From an uncultured Bacteroidia bacterium (GTDB taxonomy: Bacteria; Bacteroidota; Bacteroidia; J057; CALAJH01): DNA of 64,000 nt. Under the pieces are notes generated by a model, which did no database searches, had not been told where the DNA came from, and saw only the letters and a program-made list of their open reading frames with translations. Positions 54,151-64,000 of the stretch are shown one piece after another (position 1 is the stretch's first letter; each line of letters opens with the position of its first letter). The position numbers and the translations under genes are program-made. The stretch covers positions 186,001 to 250,000 of the forward strand of contig CALAJH010000001.1 of NCBI GenBank assembly GCA_937922655.1. Direction: 5' to 3'.

Positions 54151-55386
54151 CTATTCGGAAAGGTATTGAGGTGAAGAATACGGGGCGCGTGCAATTTCGG
54201 CGGCTAAAACGTCGCGCACCGCCGTCTGCTCCTCTTCGGTGAGGTTGGAGCCGGAGGGTAAGGCCAGACCGGAATCGAACATGCGTTGCGCGGCCGTATC
54301 GCCCCAATATTCGGCGCCTTTAAACAGCGGTTGCGTGTGCAAAGGCTTCCAGAGCAGACGGCTTTCGATGCCGGCTTCGGCAAGGGCGTTGTACAATCTT
54401 AACGGGGTAATGCCGTGATTCAGGGCCTCGCGCGTCAGATGAACGGTCGTCAGCCAACGGGTGCAATGCACGTTTTCCGGCTCTTCAAGTAAAACGAGCG
54501 GCAGGCCGGCCAACAGCCGTCGGTACGTCTCAAAAACTTTTCTTCTTGCGGCAATGCGACCGTCCAAAACGCGCAGCTGCGCACGCCCGAAAGCCGCGGC
54601 CAAACCATTCATCCGATAAGAATAACCCACATCGCCGTGTTCGTACCACGCCACACGCTTGCGGGCGTGCGCCGACAAACGACGCGCCTCACCCGCAAAC
54701 GAATCCGATTCGGCCAAAACGGCGCCGCCGCCGCCCGTAGTAATGATTTTGTTGCCGTTGAACGACGTGGCGCCGATGCGCGACATCGTACCCGCATACC
54801 GACCGCGATACGTCGCCCCCAACGACTCCGCCGCATCCTCGAAAAGCATCGCCCCATAACGACGACACAAATCCAAGATGTCGTCCATGTTGGAAACCAT
54901 GCCGTAAAGGTGGGCGACCACCACGCGCGGAGCGCGGCGATTGCGGCGGGCGCGGTCGTAAAGCACCCATTCAAGCGCATTCGCGTCTATGCCGTAATCG
55001 GTCCACGACGCACCGACAAAAACAGGCTTCGCGCCGATATACAGCAACGGACTTACGGTGGCCACGTAGGTAAACGTCGGAACGACGACCTCGTCGCCCG
55101 GTTTGATGCCGCCAATCAAATAAGCCAGATGCAGCGCCGCCGTTCCCGAAACCGTGGCCATCGTGCTTGCGCATCCGCTTACCTGAGCCAATTCACGCTC
55201 AAAAGTAGAAAGGTAAGGGCCGACGGGCGCCACCCAATTCGATTCCATAGCCTCGCGTACAAAATCCATCTCGTTACCGCTCAAGTGCGGCGGCGAAAGA
55301 TGAACTTTGTATGCCGAAACGGGAAGGTCTATCGCCGGCGACGAACTCAAAACCGGCGCCCTGTCGTTTCTCCTTATTTCTACCAC
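54151..55386 (-). CDS. DegT/DnrJ/EryC1/StrS-family PLP aminotransferase
   Basis: A PLP enzyme of up to 411 residues that transaminates nucleotide-linked keto-sugars for surface glycans. HLSPPHLSGNEMDFVREAME (about 29-48) is the family start, GTAALHLAYLIGGIKPGDEV and FEDAAESLGA bind PLP, and SFNGNKIITTGGGG holds the Schiff-base Lys. The start is uncertain: GTG 55386 lies at the predicted transcription start, an AAGGAG stretch follows it, and TTG 55350 would begin a more usual N-terminus. It may serve the same glycan route as the O-antigen ligase and glycosyltransferase in this window. Confidence 0.87.
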   Translation of the reverse strand: MVEIRRNDRAPVLSSSPAIDLPVSAYKVHLSPPHLSGNEMDFVREAMESNWVAPVGPYLSTFERELAQVSGCASTMATVSGTAALHLAYLIGGIKPGDEVVVPTFTYVATVSPLLYIGAKPVFVGASWTDYGIDANALEWVLYDRARRNRRAPRVVVAHLYGMVSNMDDILDLCRRYGAMLFEDAAESLGATYRGRYAGTMSRIGATSFNGNKIITTGGGGAVLAESDSFAGEARRLSAHARKRVAWYEHGDVGYSYRMNGLAAAFGRAQLRVLDGRIAARRKVFETYRRLLAGLPLVLLEEPENVHCTRWLTTVHLTREALNHGITPLRLYNALAEAGIESRLLWKPLHTQPLFKGAEYWGDTAAQRMFDSGLALPSGSNLTEEEQTAVRDVLAAEIARAPYSSPQYLSE

Positions 55387-55390
55387 GCCT

Positions 55391-55422
55391 CAAATTTAAG
55401 TCTAAAATCCCGTTTGCCCAAA
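55391..55422 (-). promoter_or_regulatory. Consensus-like promoter of the DegT-hemS unit
   Basis: On the - strand TTTG (55422-55419) and TAAATTTG (55398-55391) are 20 bases apart, a full match to the Bacteroidota primary promoter. The predicted start near 55385 favours a start codon downstream of GTG 55386. The remaining 300 bases up to guaB hold only a doubtful 45-codon frame (ATG 55605 to TAG 55742, + strand) and no other clear signal. Confidence 0.65.
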
Positions 55423-55729
55423 TTTTAACGCCCCGCACGCAATCGAAGACGCTTGACTTAGGATTTTTTATTTGGGCTACCCAACTCTTGGTCGTACATT
55501 CGTCGCCATCCGTAGATTAGGCAATTGTCGAACGTTTGTCAATTCATAAACCCCGAAGACGAAAAAACCATTTCATTATCGGCCCAAAAAGCAATATAAA
55601 TTTGATGAAGGCCTTTGTCCCAAACGCGATTCGAAGGCTCGTACGACAATTAAACGAACTTTACCCCCTACTCCGTTGTTGTTTTGTACAAACCGGAGGC
55701 AAGGTGAAACCCAAACGAAACCGGCCCGC

Positions 55730-57259
<1,530 letters not shown>

Positions 57260-58342
57260 TTATTGTTTTTTCGGTGCGGGAGAAGGCGCTATCGCATCCT
57301 TCATGTCCGCTTTGAAGTATTGACCCACTTGCGATAGGTTCTCCATTTCTCTGCCCGGGCAGTCGATGTCCGTTTTGAATTCAAGATAATAAAATTGGCG
57401 GAAAGGCAGTTTTTTAAACTTCAAACCACAAAGAATCGGGGGAATGGTGGCGGCGATGACGTCGTCGTTGGTGCGAAAAATGCGAAGTTCACCCACGGTA
57501 CCGTCGGGCATGACGGTCAGTTCGGCCAGCACGTGGGCCAAACCGCAAACGTTCGCGTTGCGCAAATGCGACTTGATGTAAATGGCCATGGCCAAGTCGC
57601 CCTGATAGTATTCCGGGGCTTTAAGTTTGGGGCCGGGCATATTCCCCGGCGATTTTTCGTGTTCGTAACCCGGGGTAAGGTTGCCGCGACTGACGTAAAT
57701 CGGCGGGGGAAGGTCGATGGGTTTAAGCTTTTTCTCCAAGTCGGGACAAAGGGTGGTAGGGTCGGCGCCCGAGGCGCCGGAAGCCGTTGGACGAGGCGTG
57801 TCGGAGGTCGAACGGCTCGTGCTGACCCCGCCCGAACCGCCTTTGTCGCGCGTGTCTATCACATCGGCCTGACCCGGTTTTTCGACCTTGGGCTTGGAGG
57901 CCGTGGGCTCGACCCAACCCGCCGGCGCCGCTATCGTTGCATATTTGTTGTCGTTGGGCTTGTTGGGGCAGGCGGGCAACTTCAAATTGACGATGCGGAA
58001 AAACGTCGGCTTGTCGGACTTTTTCCACTTGACGTACTTGAGCATGTCGCCCACCGCCTGACGAACACATTCGTTTTTTCCCGACAACACGCGCGTACTT
58101 GTAACATAACCGTCGTCGTTGACGAAAATCTGCACTTGCAAATTTTCATTTTGGCCGACGGCGTCGGCGCCGCAACACGTGGTCTTGGTTTTGAGCTCTT
58201 CGGTTAAATAGTCGTTGAGCGACGTTTTTCCGTCGTCGAAAAGTCCGGTTTCCCTGTCGCACACCGCCGTGGTAACGTCGATTTGCGCATAAGCCGGGCC
58301 GCCGATGAGCGCCCACAGGCAGATAAGTCCAATGTATTTCAT
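57260..58342 (-). CDS. Secreted protein of unknown function with TonB-C-like halves
   Basis: From ATG 58342 it has 360 residues: signal peptide (GGPAYAQ), an N-terminal domain whose QVQIFVNDDGYVTSTRVLSG (about 72-91) resembles the TonB/TolA C-terminal fold, a Pro/Ser/Thr-rich linker (about 155-200), and a second similar domain with VLAELTVMPDGTVGELRIFR (about 270-289). Cysteines occur in pairs across both halves. There is no membrane anchor beyond the signal peptide, so it is not a classic TonB. A promoter-like TTG-18-TAAATTCG pair lies at 58415-58387. Confidence 0.7.
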   Translation of the reverse strand: MKYIGLICLWALIGGPAYAQIDVTTAVCDRETGLFDDGKTSLNDYLTEELKTKTTCCGADAVGQNENLQVQIFVNDDGYVTSTRVLSGKNECVRQAVGDMLKYVKWKKSDKPTFFRIVNLKLPACPNKPNDNKYATIAAPAGWVEPTASKPKVEKPGQADVIDTRDKGGSGGVSTSRSTSDTPRPTASGASGADPTTLCPDLEKKLKPIDLPPPIYVSRGNLTPGYEHEKSPGNMPGPKLKAPEYYQGDLAMAIYIKSHLRNANVCGLAHVLAELTVMPDGTVGELRIFRTNDDVIAATIPPILCGLKFKKLPFRQFYYLEFKTDIDCPGREMENLSQVGQYFKADMKDAIAPSPAPKKQ

Positions 58343-58386
58343 ACCCGGGTAATGGATGATCGTAAATGGAAACCCATTTATAGGCG

Positions 58387-58415
58387 CGAATTTACGCACT
58401 TTTGTTGATTGTCAA
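58387..58415 (-). promoter_or_regulatory. Promoter-like pair upstream of the TonB-C-like gene
   Basis: On the - strand TTG (58415-58413) and TAAATTCG (58394-58387) are separated by 18 bases; one base of TAnnTTTG is off. The gene starts 45 bases downstream. Confidence 0.4.
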
Positions 58416-58526
58416 TCCGAAACGAAATGATTTTTTGCCAACCGGACGTTTGTTTTGCCGATTCAGGGACGCAAATTACTAAAAAAATTGCATTGCGTTC
58501 AAAAACCGCAACGGATCAAGGAAAAT

Positions 58527-60587
58527 TTATCCTTCGACGACAAAATCCGGCGTCCGCCCATAAGGAACGTCGCCCGACGCACGTTCTTTCGGCAGGTGAA
58601 AAACCGTTTTCGCTTCTTTTAAGGCGTGGGGGTGGCGCGTGCCGTCGGGCTCAAATTCGCACCCCGGCAAAATATGTCCATCCCCGCCCGCCAAACAACG
58701 CCTGTCGGTATCGAAAACAACAAAAACGCGCGTGGCGTAAGGCGCCAATTCAACGACGTCGCCGCGATTGAACGGCTTGGGAAGGCCGCCCGAAAAACGT
58801 CCGCCCGCGTCGTAACCCGCGGACAAAGGGTGCGGCGCGGGAAAATACGCCCGATTTTCCCACCGAATCCACGCTTGGGCCTCGTCGCCCAATTTTACCC
58901 TCTTTCGAGCGGCGGTCAAATTGACGAACGCCGCATAACGCATGCCGTTTTTTTCAAACGACAACGCATATACGTCGTCTTCAACGAGCCGATAATCGTA
59001 ACTTGTCAGCGGACGATGGGGAAAATGCATCTTGTACAAACGCGACAAATCGGGGCCGTAACGCGAAGGCTCGTCGGAGGTGAAAAGCAAATCGCCGCAG
59101 ACGACGTTAATCCAATAATTGGAAAAACGAAGCTCGTGGGGAAGCCGGGTTTTGTAGTCGCGCAACAAAAACACGTCGGGGTCGTGGCCGACGCCGGGGG
59201 CGAGCCACAAACGCGTGCGAACGATAACGTTGCGCAACGCGTTGAGCGTGGAAATACGTTCACGGTTGCCGAGAAATTTGCCGATTTTGAGGTCGGCAAC
59301 GGGGCCGACGTCCGGCCCCATGCGCCAATAATCAAAAGGCTTGCCGACTCCCCGGCACGGGATGCCGCAGGCCAAAACGGACGCGCGTTTGTCCACCGCC
59401 CGGCCGATTTGTTCCAATGCCGCAAGCAAACGTTCGCCCCTTGTGATTTTTTCCTCTCCTACGCCCGGCGCGTAAAGAAAGTCCAATTTCAAAAAATCGA
59501 AACCCCATTCGTCGATGACGCGGTCGAAAATGCGGCGAAGCTCGTCGTCGTCGGGGTCGTAACGATAAAAATAGGGTTTCGACCCTCCGGCCCACATCGG
59601 ATTGAACCCCGCAACGATTTTACGTTTGAGTCGTCCGAAAGCCTCCGAACCCTGTTGGCAAACAAAAGGCGCCAACCACAACCCCGCCTTAAATCCCGCA
59701 TCCTTAATCGCCCGGGCCAAGCGCCCCATTCCACCCTTGAACTTGTCGTTTTCGCGCCAATCGCCTATGGCGCGTTGCCAACCGTCGTCGATTTGGAAAA
59801 CGTCGATGGGAAAGCCCGAGTATTCGTCGATAAGACGCAAAATCAGATTTTCGTCGATGCGGTTGTAAAAATTATACCAAGTCGTAAAGCCGGTGAGCGG
59901 ACGCGAAAAATCACGTCGCGGTTCGTAAAACCGCCAAAACCATCGAAAACGCATCGTTTCGCCCGGTTCTACGACCCGTCCTTCCACATCCGCCGCCGCG
60001 CTCAAAATTCTTTGCGCGTCGTCCCACTGAAAATAACCGTACGCGTCGGACTCGAACGCGGCGGAAAAAGCGCTTCCGTCGGGCAAACGAAACATTGTTT
60101 TTTGATGGGCGACAAGGCCGCCGGCATCAACCCAAGCATAGTCGCCGTACGGCAAGGAAATCGAACGCAAAAACCGACGCAAAGGACGAATTTTTTCCCG
60201 CAAATCAAGTTCTTGCGTCATCGTCCACCCTTGAAAACCGTTGACCGTCATTCGAGTTCCCTCGGGAAAACGAACCACCGCCCAAAAACGAAGTTTGCGC
60301 AAGACCAGCGGCGCCCGTGCAACAAATTTCACCGTCCGGCCTCCGTCAATGAGTTCGCACCACGCTTCGAGATGCTTACATTCAAGGCCGTCGTCCAAAA
60401 CAAAGTCGTGCCGAAAGTCTCTTCCGTCCGCAACATACTCGACAACGCAACGGCGAAAATCAAATTCGTTTCCCGGAACGAAAATCGGCGGAGGAGCGGC
60501 GGGATAGGAAAAAGAAAAGTCGGCGCCCGGCGAATCGGAAGAGGAAACAATCGAAAAACGGGAAAGAAAATCCGAACGCCGACTCAT
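58527..60587 (-). CDS. Alpha-galactosidase-like glycoside hydrolase, GH36 family
   Basis: A 686-residue protein with an N-terminal beta-sandwich and a TIM barrel. TTWYNFYNRIDENLIL, PIDVFQIDDGWQRAIGDW and GFDFLKLDFLYAPG (nucleophile Asp in LKLDF) are GH36/GH-D clan motifs; GPDVGP with the following loop should hold the acid/base Asp. No signal peptide is seen, so it works inside the cell on imported alpha-galactosides such as raffinose-type sugars. No transporter or regulator is next to it. Substrate inferred from family only. Confidence 0.85.
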   Translation of the reverse strand: MSRRSDFLSRFSIVSSSDSPGADFSFSYPAAPPPIFVPGNEFDFRRCVVEYVADGRDFRHDFVLDDGLECKHLEAWCELIDGGRTVKFVARAPLVLRKLRFWAVVRFPEGTRMTVNGFQGWTMTQELDLREKIRPLRRFLRSISLPYGDYAWVDAGGLVAHQKTMFRLPDGSAFSAAFESDAYGYFQWDDAQRILSAAADVEGRVVEPGETMRFRWFWRFYEPRRDFSRPLTGFTTWYNFYNRIDENLILRLIDEYSGFPIDVFQIDDGWQRAIGDWRENDKFKGGMGRLARAIKDAGFKAGLWLAPFVCQQGSEAFGRLKRKIVAGFNPMWAGGSKPYFYRYDPDDDELRRIFDRVIDEWGFDFLKLDFLYAPGVGEEKITRGERLLAALEQIGRAVDKRASVLACGIPCRGVGKPFDYWRMGPDVGPVADLKIGKFLGNRERISTLNALRNVIVRTRLWLAPGVGHDPDVFLLRDYKTRLPHELRFSNYWINVVCGDLLFTSDEPSRYGPDLSRLYKMHFPHRPLTSYDYRLVEDDVYALSFEKNGMRYAAFVNLTAARKRVKLGDEAQAWIRWENRAYFPAPHPLSAGYDAGGRFSGGLPKPFNRGDVVELAPYATRVFVVFDTDRRCLAGGDGHILPGCEFEPDGTRHPHALKEAKTVFHLPKERASGDVPYGRTPDFVVEG

Positions 60588-60736
60588 TTACGTTGCAAAG
60601 CAATTAATTAACGATGAAACACGACGCACCCCTAGAAACTTTAAAACACGTCACGCTGATTTTTCACCGGGTCTTGTTTTCCTAGATGCCGCCGTACCGT
60701 CGGGACGGAAAACAAGCGGCGAACCCGCTTGCGAAC

Positions 60737-61132
60737 CTATTTGGAAGCGTCGATGGCGGCTTGAATGATTTTAATCAATTCTTCGGCGCGCCACGGCTTG
60801 CGGATATAGGCGTGCAAGTTGGCATGCTTTTTTGCGTTTTCGACGGCCGACTCGTCGGCTTGACCCGTCAATAGAATGGTGGCGGCTTCGGGAAAACGTT
60901 TGTGCAAGTCAATCAAAAATTTGTCTCCTTTGGTCATGGGCATAAGCCAATCAGAAATAACGACAATGAATTTGTAGCCGTCTTCCGTCAATTCATCGAT
61001 GACTTCCCAAGCCTCATCCACGCTTTCGGCAATTTCGTAAGCATAAGACGGACCGAAATGCTTTTGCAATTGCTGCTGCAGACTGTCGAGAACGATTTTC
61101 TCGTCGTCCACACATAATATAGCCAACTTCAT
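60737..61132 (-). CDS. Single-domain response regulator (receiver only)
   Basis: A 131-residue CheY-like receiver. CVDDEK (7-12) holds the Mg2+ acidic pair, Asp61 in VVISDWLMP is the phosphorylation site, Thr89 in LLTGQAD and Lys112 in IRKPW complete the active site. There is no output domain, so it acts through protein contacts. It lies 134 bases downstream of the large histidine kinase on the same strand and is probably its target. ATG 61132 is used. Confidence 0.9.
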   Translation of the reverse strand: MKLAILCVDDEKIVLDSLQQQLQKHFGPSYAYEIAESVDEAWEVIDELTEDGYKFIVVISDWLMPMTKGDKFLIDLHKRFPEAATILLTGQADESAVENAKKHANLHAYIRKPWRAEELIKIIQAAIDASK

Positions 61133-61266
61133 TGCCAATTCTACCGACTCAATACCGTGTAAATACGGCCGCAATATTACACAAAAAACAAATGCTTACC
61201 CCCCCTTTGCCGTAGGAAATATCCCATCCTTCAATTATTCACATTTGTTTAAGACGCTTGAAATGT

Positions 61267-64000
61267 TTAGGACACGGGCAAGGTAACGGTGAAGGTCGTT
61301 TGTCCGGGTACGGATTCGACATCGATTTTTCCGCGATGTTTGTCGATAATTTTTCGGGAAATGTCGAGGCCGAGTCCGCTTCCCTCGCCTTGGGGCTTGG
61401 TGGTAAAAAAGGCGTTGAAAATTTTGTCCATGATTTCCGGGGGAATGCCGGAACCGGAGTCGGTGATTTTGACCACGACGTTGTTGTCTTTGTGTTTGGC
61501 TTCGACGCGCAACTCGCCGGCGTTGTTCATCGCTTGCAAGGCGTTGTGAATCATATTGGTCCAGACTTGGTTGAGTTCGTCGGGATGCCCCATAATGACG
61601 GGGAGGTTGGGGTCGAAGTCTTTGACCAACTTGACGGCCTTCATTTGGTTGCTGTACAAAGTCAGTACGGTTTCGAGTCCTTTGACGACGTCGGTTTCGA
61701 CGGGGTCTTCGGATTGTTGTTTGTGCGAATAACTTTTGAGGGCGAAAACGATTTTTTGGGTCTTGGCCACGGCCAAACCGATGTTGCTCAGGTTGAGTTG
61801 CATTTTTCCGACCATCGCAACCATTTCCATCAGCTCATGCGCGGTGGGTAATTTAAAGAGCGGGAGGAAAGGGTCGAGGTCTTTGAAAAGACCGATTTTG
61901 ACAAGGTCGCGCGAAAGGTTGTCGGCGTCGGCCACGCCCGCCGCCTCCAAAAATTGACTGATTTCTTTACGATATTGACGCTCTTCGCGGCTGGAAAGCA
62001 CGACGGCCTGTTCGGTCGAACGCCGTATCATGTCGAAGAACAGCGCTTTTTCTTTGTCGGTCAAAGCGTTGAAAACGCCGGGATAGGACTTTAGAACTCT
62101 CGGAAGAAGCTCTTCGAGGTTGGCGTTGGCGGCGTTGATGGCGCCGATGGGCGTGTTGATTTCGTGCGCAACGCCGGCAATCAACTGACCGAGAGCCGCC
62201 ATTTTTTCCGACTGTACCAGTTGGTCTTGGGTTTTGGTGAGATTTTCGTAAGCGGCGGCCAATTCTTGATTGCTTTTTTCGAGTTCGGCTTTTTGTTTTT
62301 GAACTTCGGCCGTACGTTCCTTGACGATTTTTTCCAACTCTTCCTTTTGCCGAACAAGCCGGGCGGAATTGAGCTTGACGGCGCCGAAAACCACGCCGCC
62401 GAGCGCAACGGCAAAGAGAAGCATGGCCCAAACGGTTTTGTACCACGGCGTGGCTATCGCAAAAGCAAAAACGTACTCTTTGCTTACAACCCCGACGCCG
62501 TTTTTGGCCTGCAAACGAAATTTGTAGTTTCCGTTGGCTAGGCCCGCAAACTTGACTTCGGCTTGGGTTTGCCAAGGCGACCATTCGGTTTCGCCCGAAC
62601 CCTCGAGCAGATAACGATATTGCGTCCCATCGGCGTTAAAATACGAGGGAAAGGCAAAAGAGATTGCAACGGCGTTGAGAGAAAAAGGAAAGGTCGGTGT
62701 TTGGTCGGTTGGTTGAAAATATACGGGCGCGTTGCGTGCACCGCTCCACGCACCGCCGAAATACACCGAATCCCGTCCAATAACGATGCTCCGAATCAAG
62801 ACGGAAAAGTCTTTGTTGGGGGAAAACTCGCGTTTGCGGTCGTAACGCATAAGCGCCTCTTGATGTGCGACCCACACGCGTTCGTCGTTCAAAAAGAAGG
62901 CTTCGGGCTTTTTGTTGAAAACGTTGATGGGCAGGGCGTCGTCGAACTTAAAGTCGCTTGCTTCGAGCGTAGCCAAGGTCAAACCCGTAGGCGTAAAAAG
63001 CCAATAGCGCGTGTCGGACTCGGAATAAAAATCACGGGGCGCGGGGCCGAAAACCTTGGTATACTTTTCGTTCAAAACGAATTTGTTGTCGCCGGGCAAA
63101 AAGTCAAACATGCCGGACTTTGTTTGAAAAGCGGGTTTGCCGACAATTTTACGGACGTAAACCGCGCCGTCGCTCAATCCGTCCTTGCCGCCGTATCTGA
63201 CAACCGTACCGCCTTTGACCCACGCCAGCCCGTGCGAACTTGTGCCCAACCACAAATTTTCCCCGTCTTCAACAACGGAAACGGCCTCAAAATTTACCCC
63301 CTCGATGGGGCCCAAGTCTTTGACGCCGCCCGCATCGGCCTGAAAACGGTTCACGCCCTTGGCATGACAAACGTAAAAACGTCCCGCTTGTCGGGAATCG
63401 GAAATCGAAAAACAAGGGATGTCGTTGAGATAAAGGGTTTTGGCGCCGCCGGTAACGTCGTAAAGCCCTTGGTTGGTGGCGGCGACCAATCGCGAACCGA
63501 TTTTTTTGAGCGACAAAACCTCGGCGTTCAAACCCGCGCCGGCAAATCCGCCGCCCGCCACCTCGCCGACAAAAAGACCCATGAGCGTGCCAACGTACAG
63601 TTTTGTGCCGTCTTCGACGATGGACGTGATTTTTCCCGAAATTCCCGAATAGCTGAAAACGGGCAACGAGGGCCGGACAAGCGTAAGACCGTAAGCGTGG
63701 GCTATCCACGCGCCGTTTTCGGCGTCGAGAAAAACGCTGTATATTTCATCGGACGGATAACCGCCCGCCTTGGAATAACGGTTCAACACCGCGCCCGTCG
63801 ACGACAAATGCATCGCGCCGCCACTATACGTCCCAATAAGCATGGAACCGTCCTTACCCATCGAGCCCGTGAAAATACCCGCGTTACGAAAGAGGTCGTT
63901 GGCGCCGCCGCTCATCGGCAAAAATTTGCCGCCCGAAGCGCCAACGAACATCCCTTCGTTCTCCGTACCGACGTAAACTTTGCCGTCGGGGGATTGGGCC
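61267..64000 (-). CDS. Beta-propeller sensor histidine kinase (N-terminus outside the window)
   Basis: The open frame runs from TGA-side end 61267 to the window edge, about 910 residues visible. The N-terminal part is a propeller of repeats (SPDGKVYVGTENEG at the edge, GWIAHAYGLTLVRPSLPVF), then a Y_Y_Y domain (LLEGSGETEWSPWQTQ), one membrane helix (about 515-540), a coiled coil, HisKA with LIAGVAHEINTPIGAINAA (phospho-His) and HATPase_c (NQVWTNMIHNALQAMNNAG, GSGIPPEIMDKIFNAFFTTK, GEGSGLGLDIS). The ligand sensed by the periplasmic propeller is unknown. ATG 63951 is internal; reading continues in frame to 64000. Confidence 0.88.
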   Translation of the reverse strand, partial: AQSPDGKVYVGTENEGMFVGASGGKFLPMSGGANDLFRNAGIFTGSMGKDGSMLIGTYSGGAMHLSSTGAVLNRYSKAGGYPSDEIYSVFLDAENGAWIAHAYGLTLVRPSLPVFSYSGISGKITSIVEDGTKLYVGTLMGLFVGEVAGGGFAGAGLNAEVLSLKKIGSRLVAATNQGLYDVTGGAKTLYLNDIPCFSISDSRQAGRFYVCHAKGVNRFQADAGGVKDLGPIEGVNFEAVSVVEDGENLWLGTSSHGLAWVKGGTVVRYGGKDGLSDGAVYVRKIVGKPAFQTKSGMFDFLPGDNKFVLNEKYTKVFGPAPRDFYSESDTRYWLFTPTGLTLATLEASDFKFDDALPINVFNKKPEAFFLNDERVWVAHQEALMRYDRKREFSPNKDFSVLIRSIVIGRDSVYFGGAWSGARNAPVYFQPTDQTPTFPFSLNAVAISFAFPSYFNADGTQYRYLLEGSGETEWSPWQTQAEVKFAGLANGNYKFRLQAKNGVGVVSKEYVFAFAIATPWYKTVWAMLLFAVALGGVVFGAVKLNSARLVRQKEELEKIVKERTAEVQKQKAELEKSNQELAAAYENLTKTQDQLVQSEKMAALGQLIAGVAHEINTPIGAINAANANLEELLPRVLKSYPGVFNALTDKEKALFFDMIRRSTEQAVVLSSREERQYRKEISQFLEAAGVADADNLSRDLVKIGLFKDLDPFLPLFKLPTAHELMEMVAMVGKMQLNLSNIGLAVAKTQKIVFALKSYSHKQQSEDPVETDVVKGLETVLTLYSNQMKAVKLVKDFDPNLPVIMGHPDELNQVWTNMIHNALQAMNNAGELRVEAKHKDNNVVVKITDSGSGIPPEIMDKIFNAFFTTKPQGEGSGLGLDISRKIIDKHRGKIDVESVPGQTTFTVTLPVS

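Overview
The window looks like chromosomal DNA of a member of the Bacteroidota, probably of the Saprospirales/Chitinophagales kind. The signs are: repeated Bacteroidota-type promoters (a TTTG/TTG element about 19-21 bases before TAnnTTTG); secreted proteins ending in type IX secretion (T9SS) type A sorting domains; SprB-like and PKD-like repeat proteins; a TonB-dependent receptor with a carboxypeptidase-regulatory-like N-terminus; an S46 dipeptidyl-peptidase; and an NDH-2. No rRNA, CRISPR array, integrase or insertion sequence was seen. Two tRNAs are present: Gln(TTG) and Met/Ile2(CAT).

Layout. 1-5.7 kb: edge of an unknown gene, a hairpin-rich gene-free stretch (281-508) that may be an undescribed RNA, a flavodoxin-fold reductase, a stand-alone antiviral-type reverse transcriptase, a tlpA-ndh-folA operon and queF. 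5.8-12.2 kb: a Dna2-like nuclease-helicase, a thioredoxin-NHL lipoprotein, a polyprenyl diphosphate synthase and a DUF1569 protein. 12.3-15.2 kb: a ppk1-ECF sigma-anti-sigma operon. 15.4-18.5 kb: a type II Zorya defence operon (zorA-zorB-zorE) behind a near-consensus promoter. 18.7-27.5 kb: an M43 metalloprotease ending in a dockerin-like module, an O-antigen ligase-like protein, NrnA, an arsenate reductase-like protein, SbcD and an S46 peptidase. 27.8-44.8 kb: a 1718-residue adhesin-like protein, lipoamide dehydrogenase, a Cys-rich secreted protein, a PpiD-like chaperone, a GT39-like glycosyltransferase, a TonB receptor, tRNA-Gln, two convergent PRPP synthase genes, tyrS and tRNA-Met. 44.9-64 kb: a T9SS-exported esterase, a 1696-residue protein with three cohesin-like modules preceded in its operon by a small cohesin-plus-dockerin-like protein, then HemS, a DegT aminotransferase, GuaB, a TonB-C-like protein, a GH36 alpha-galactosidase, and a response regulator with a large propeller histidine kinase that runs off the end.

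Three themes stand out. First, phage defence: an Abi/UG-type (possibly DRT2-like) reverse transcriptase and type II Zorya lie within 17 kb, with a nuclease-helicase of unknown role between them. Second, a possible cohesin/dockerin surface system: two secreted proteins 31 kb apart share a C-terminal module of about 85 residues made of two EF-hand-like loops and ending GLTH/GLTR, while the 1696-residue protein carries three cohesin-like modules and a T9SS anchor. Third, the hairpin array at 281-508 with a Rho-independent terminator is a candidate new non-coding RNA. All function calls come from reading the sequence; no search was run.
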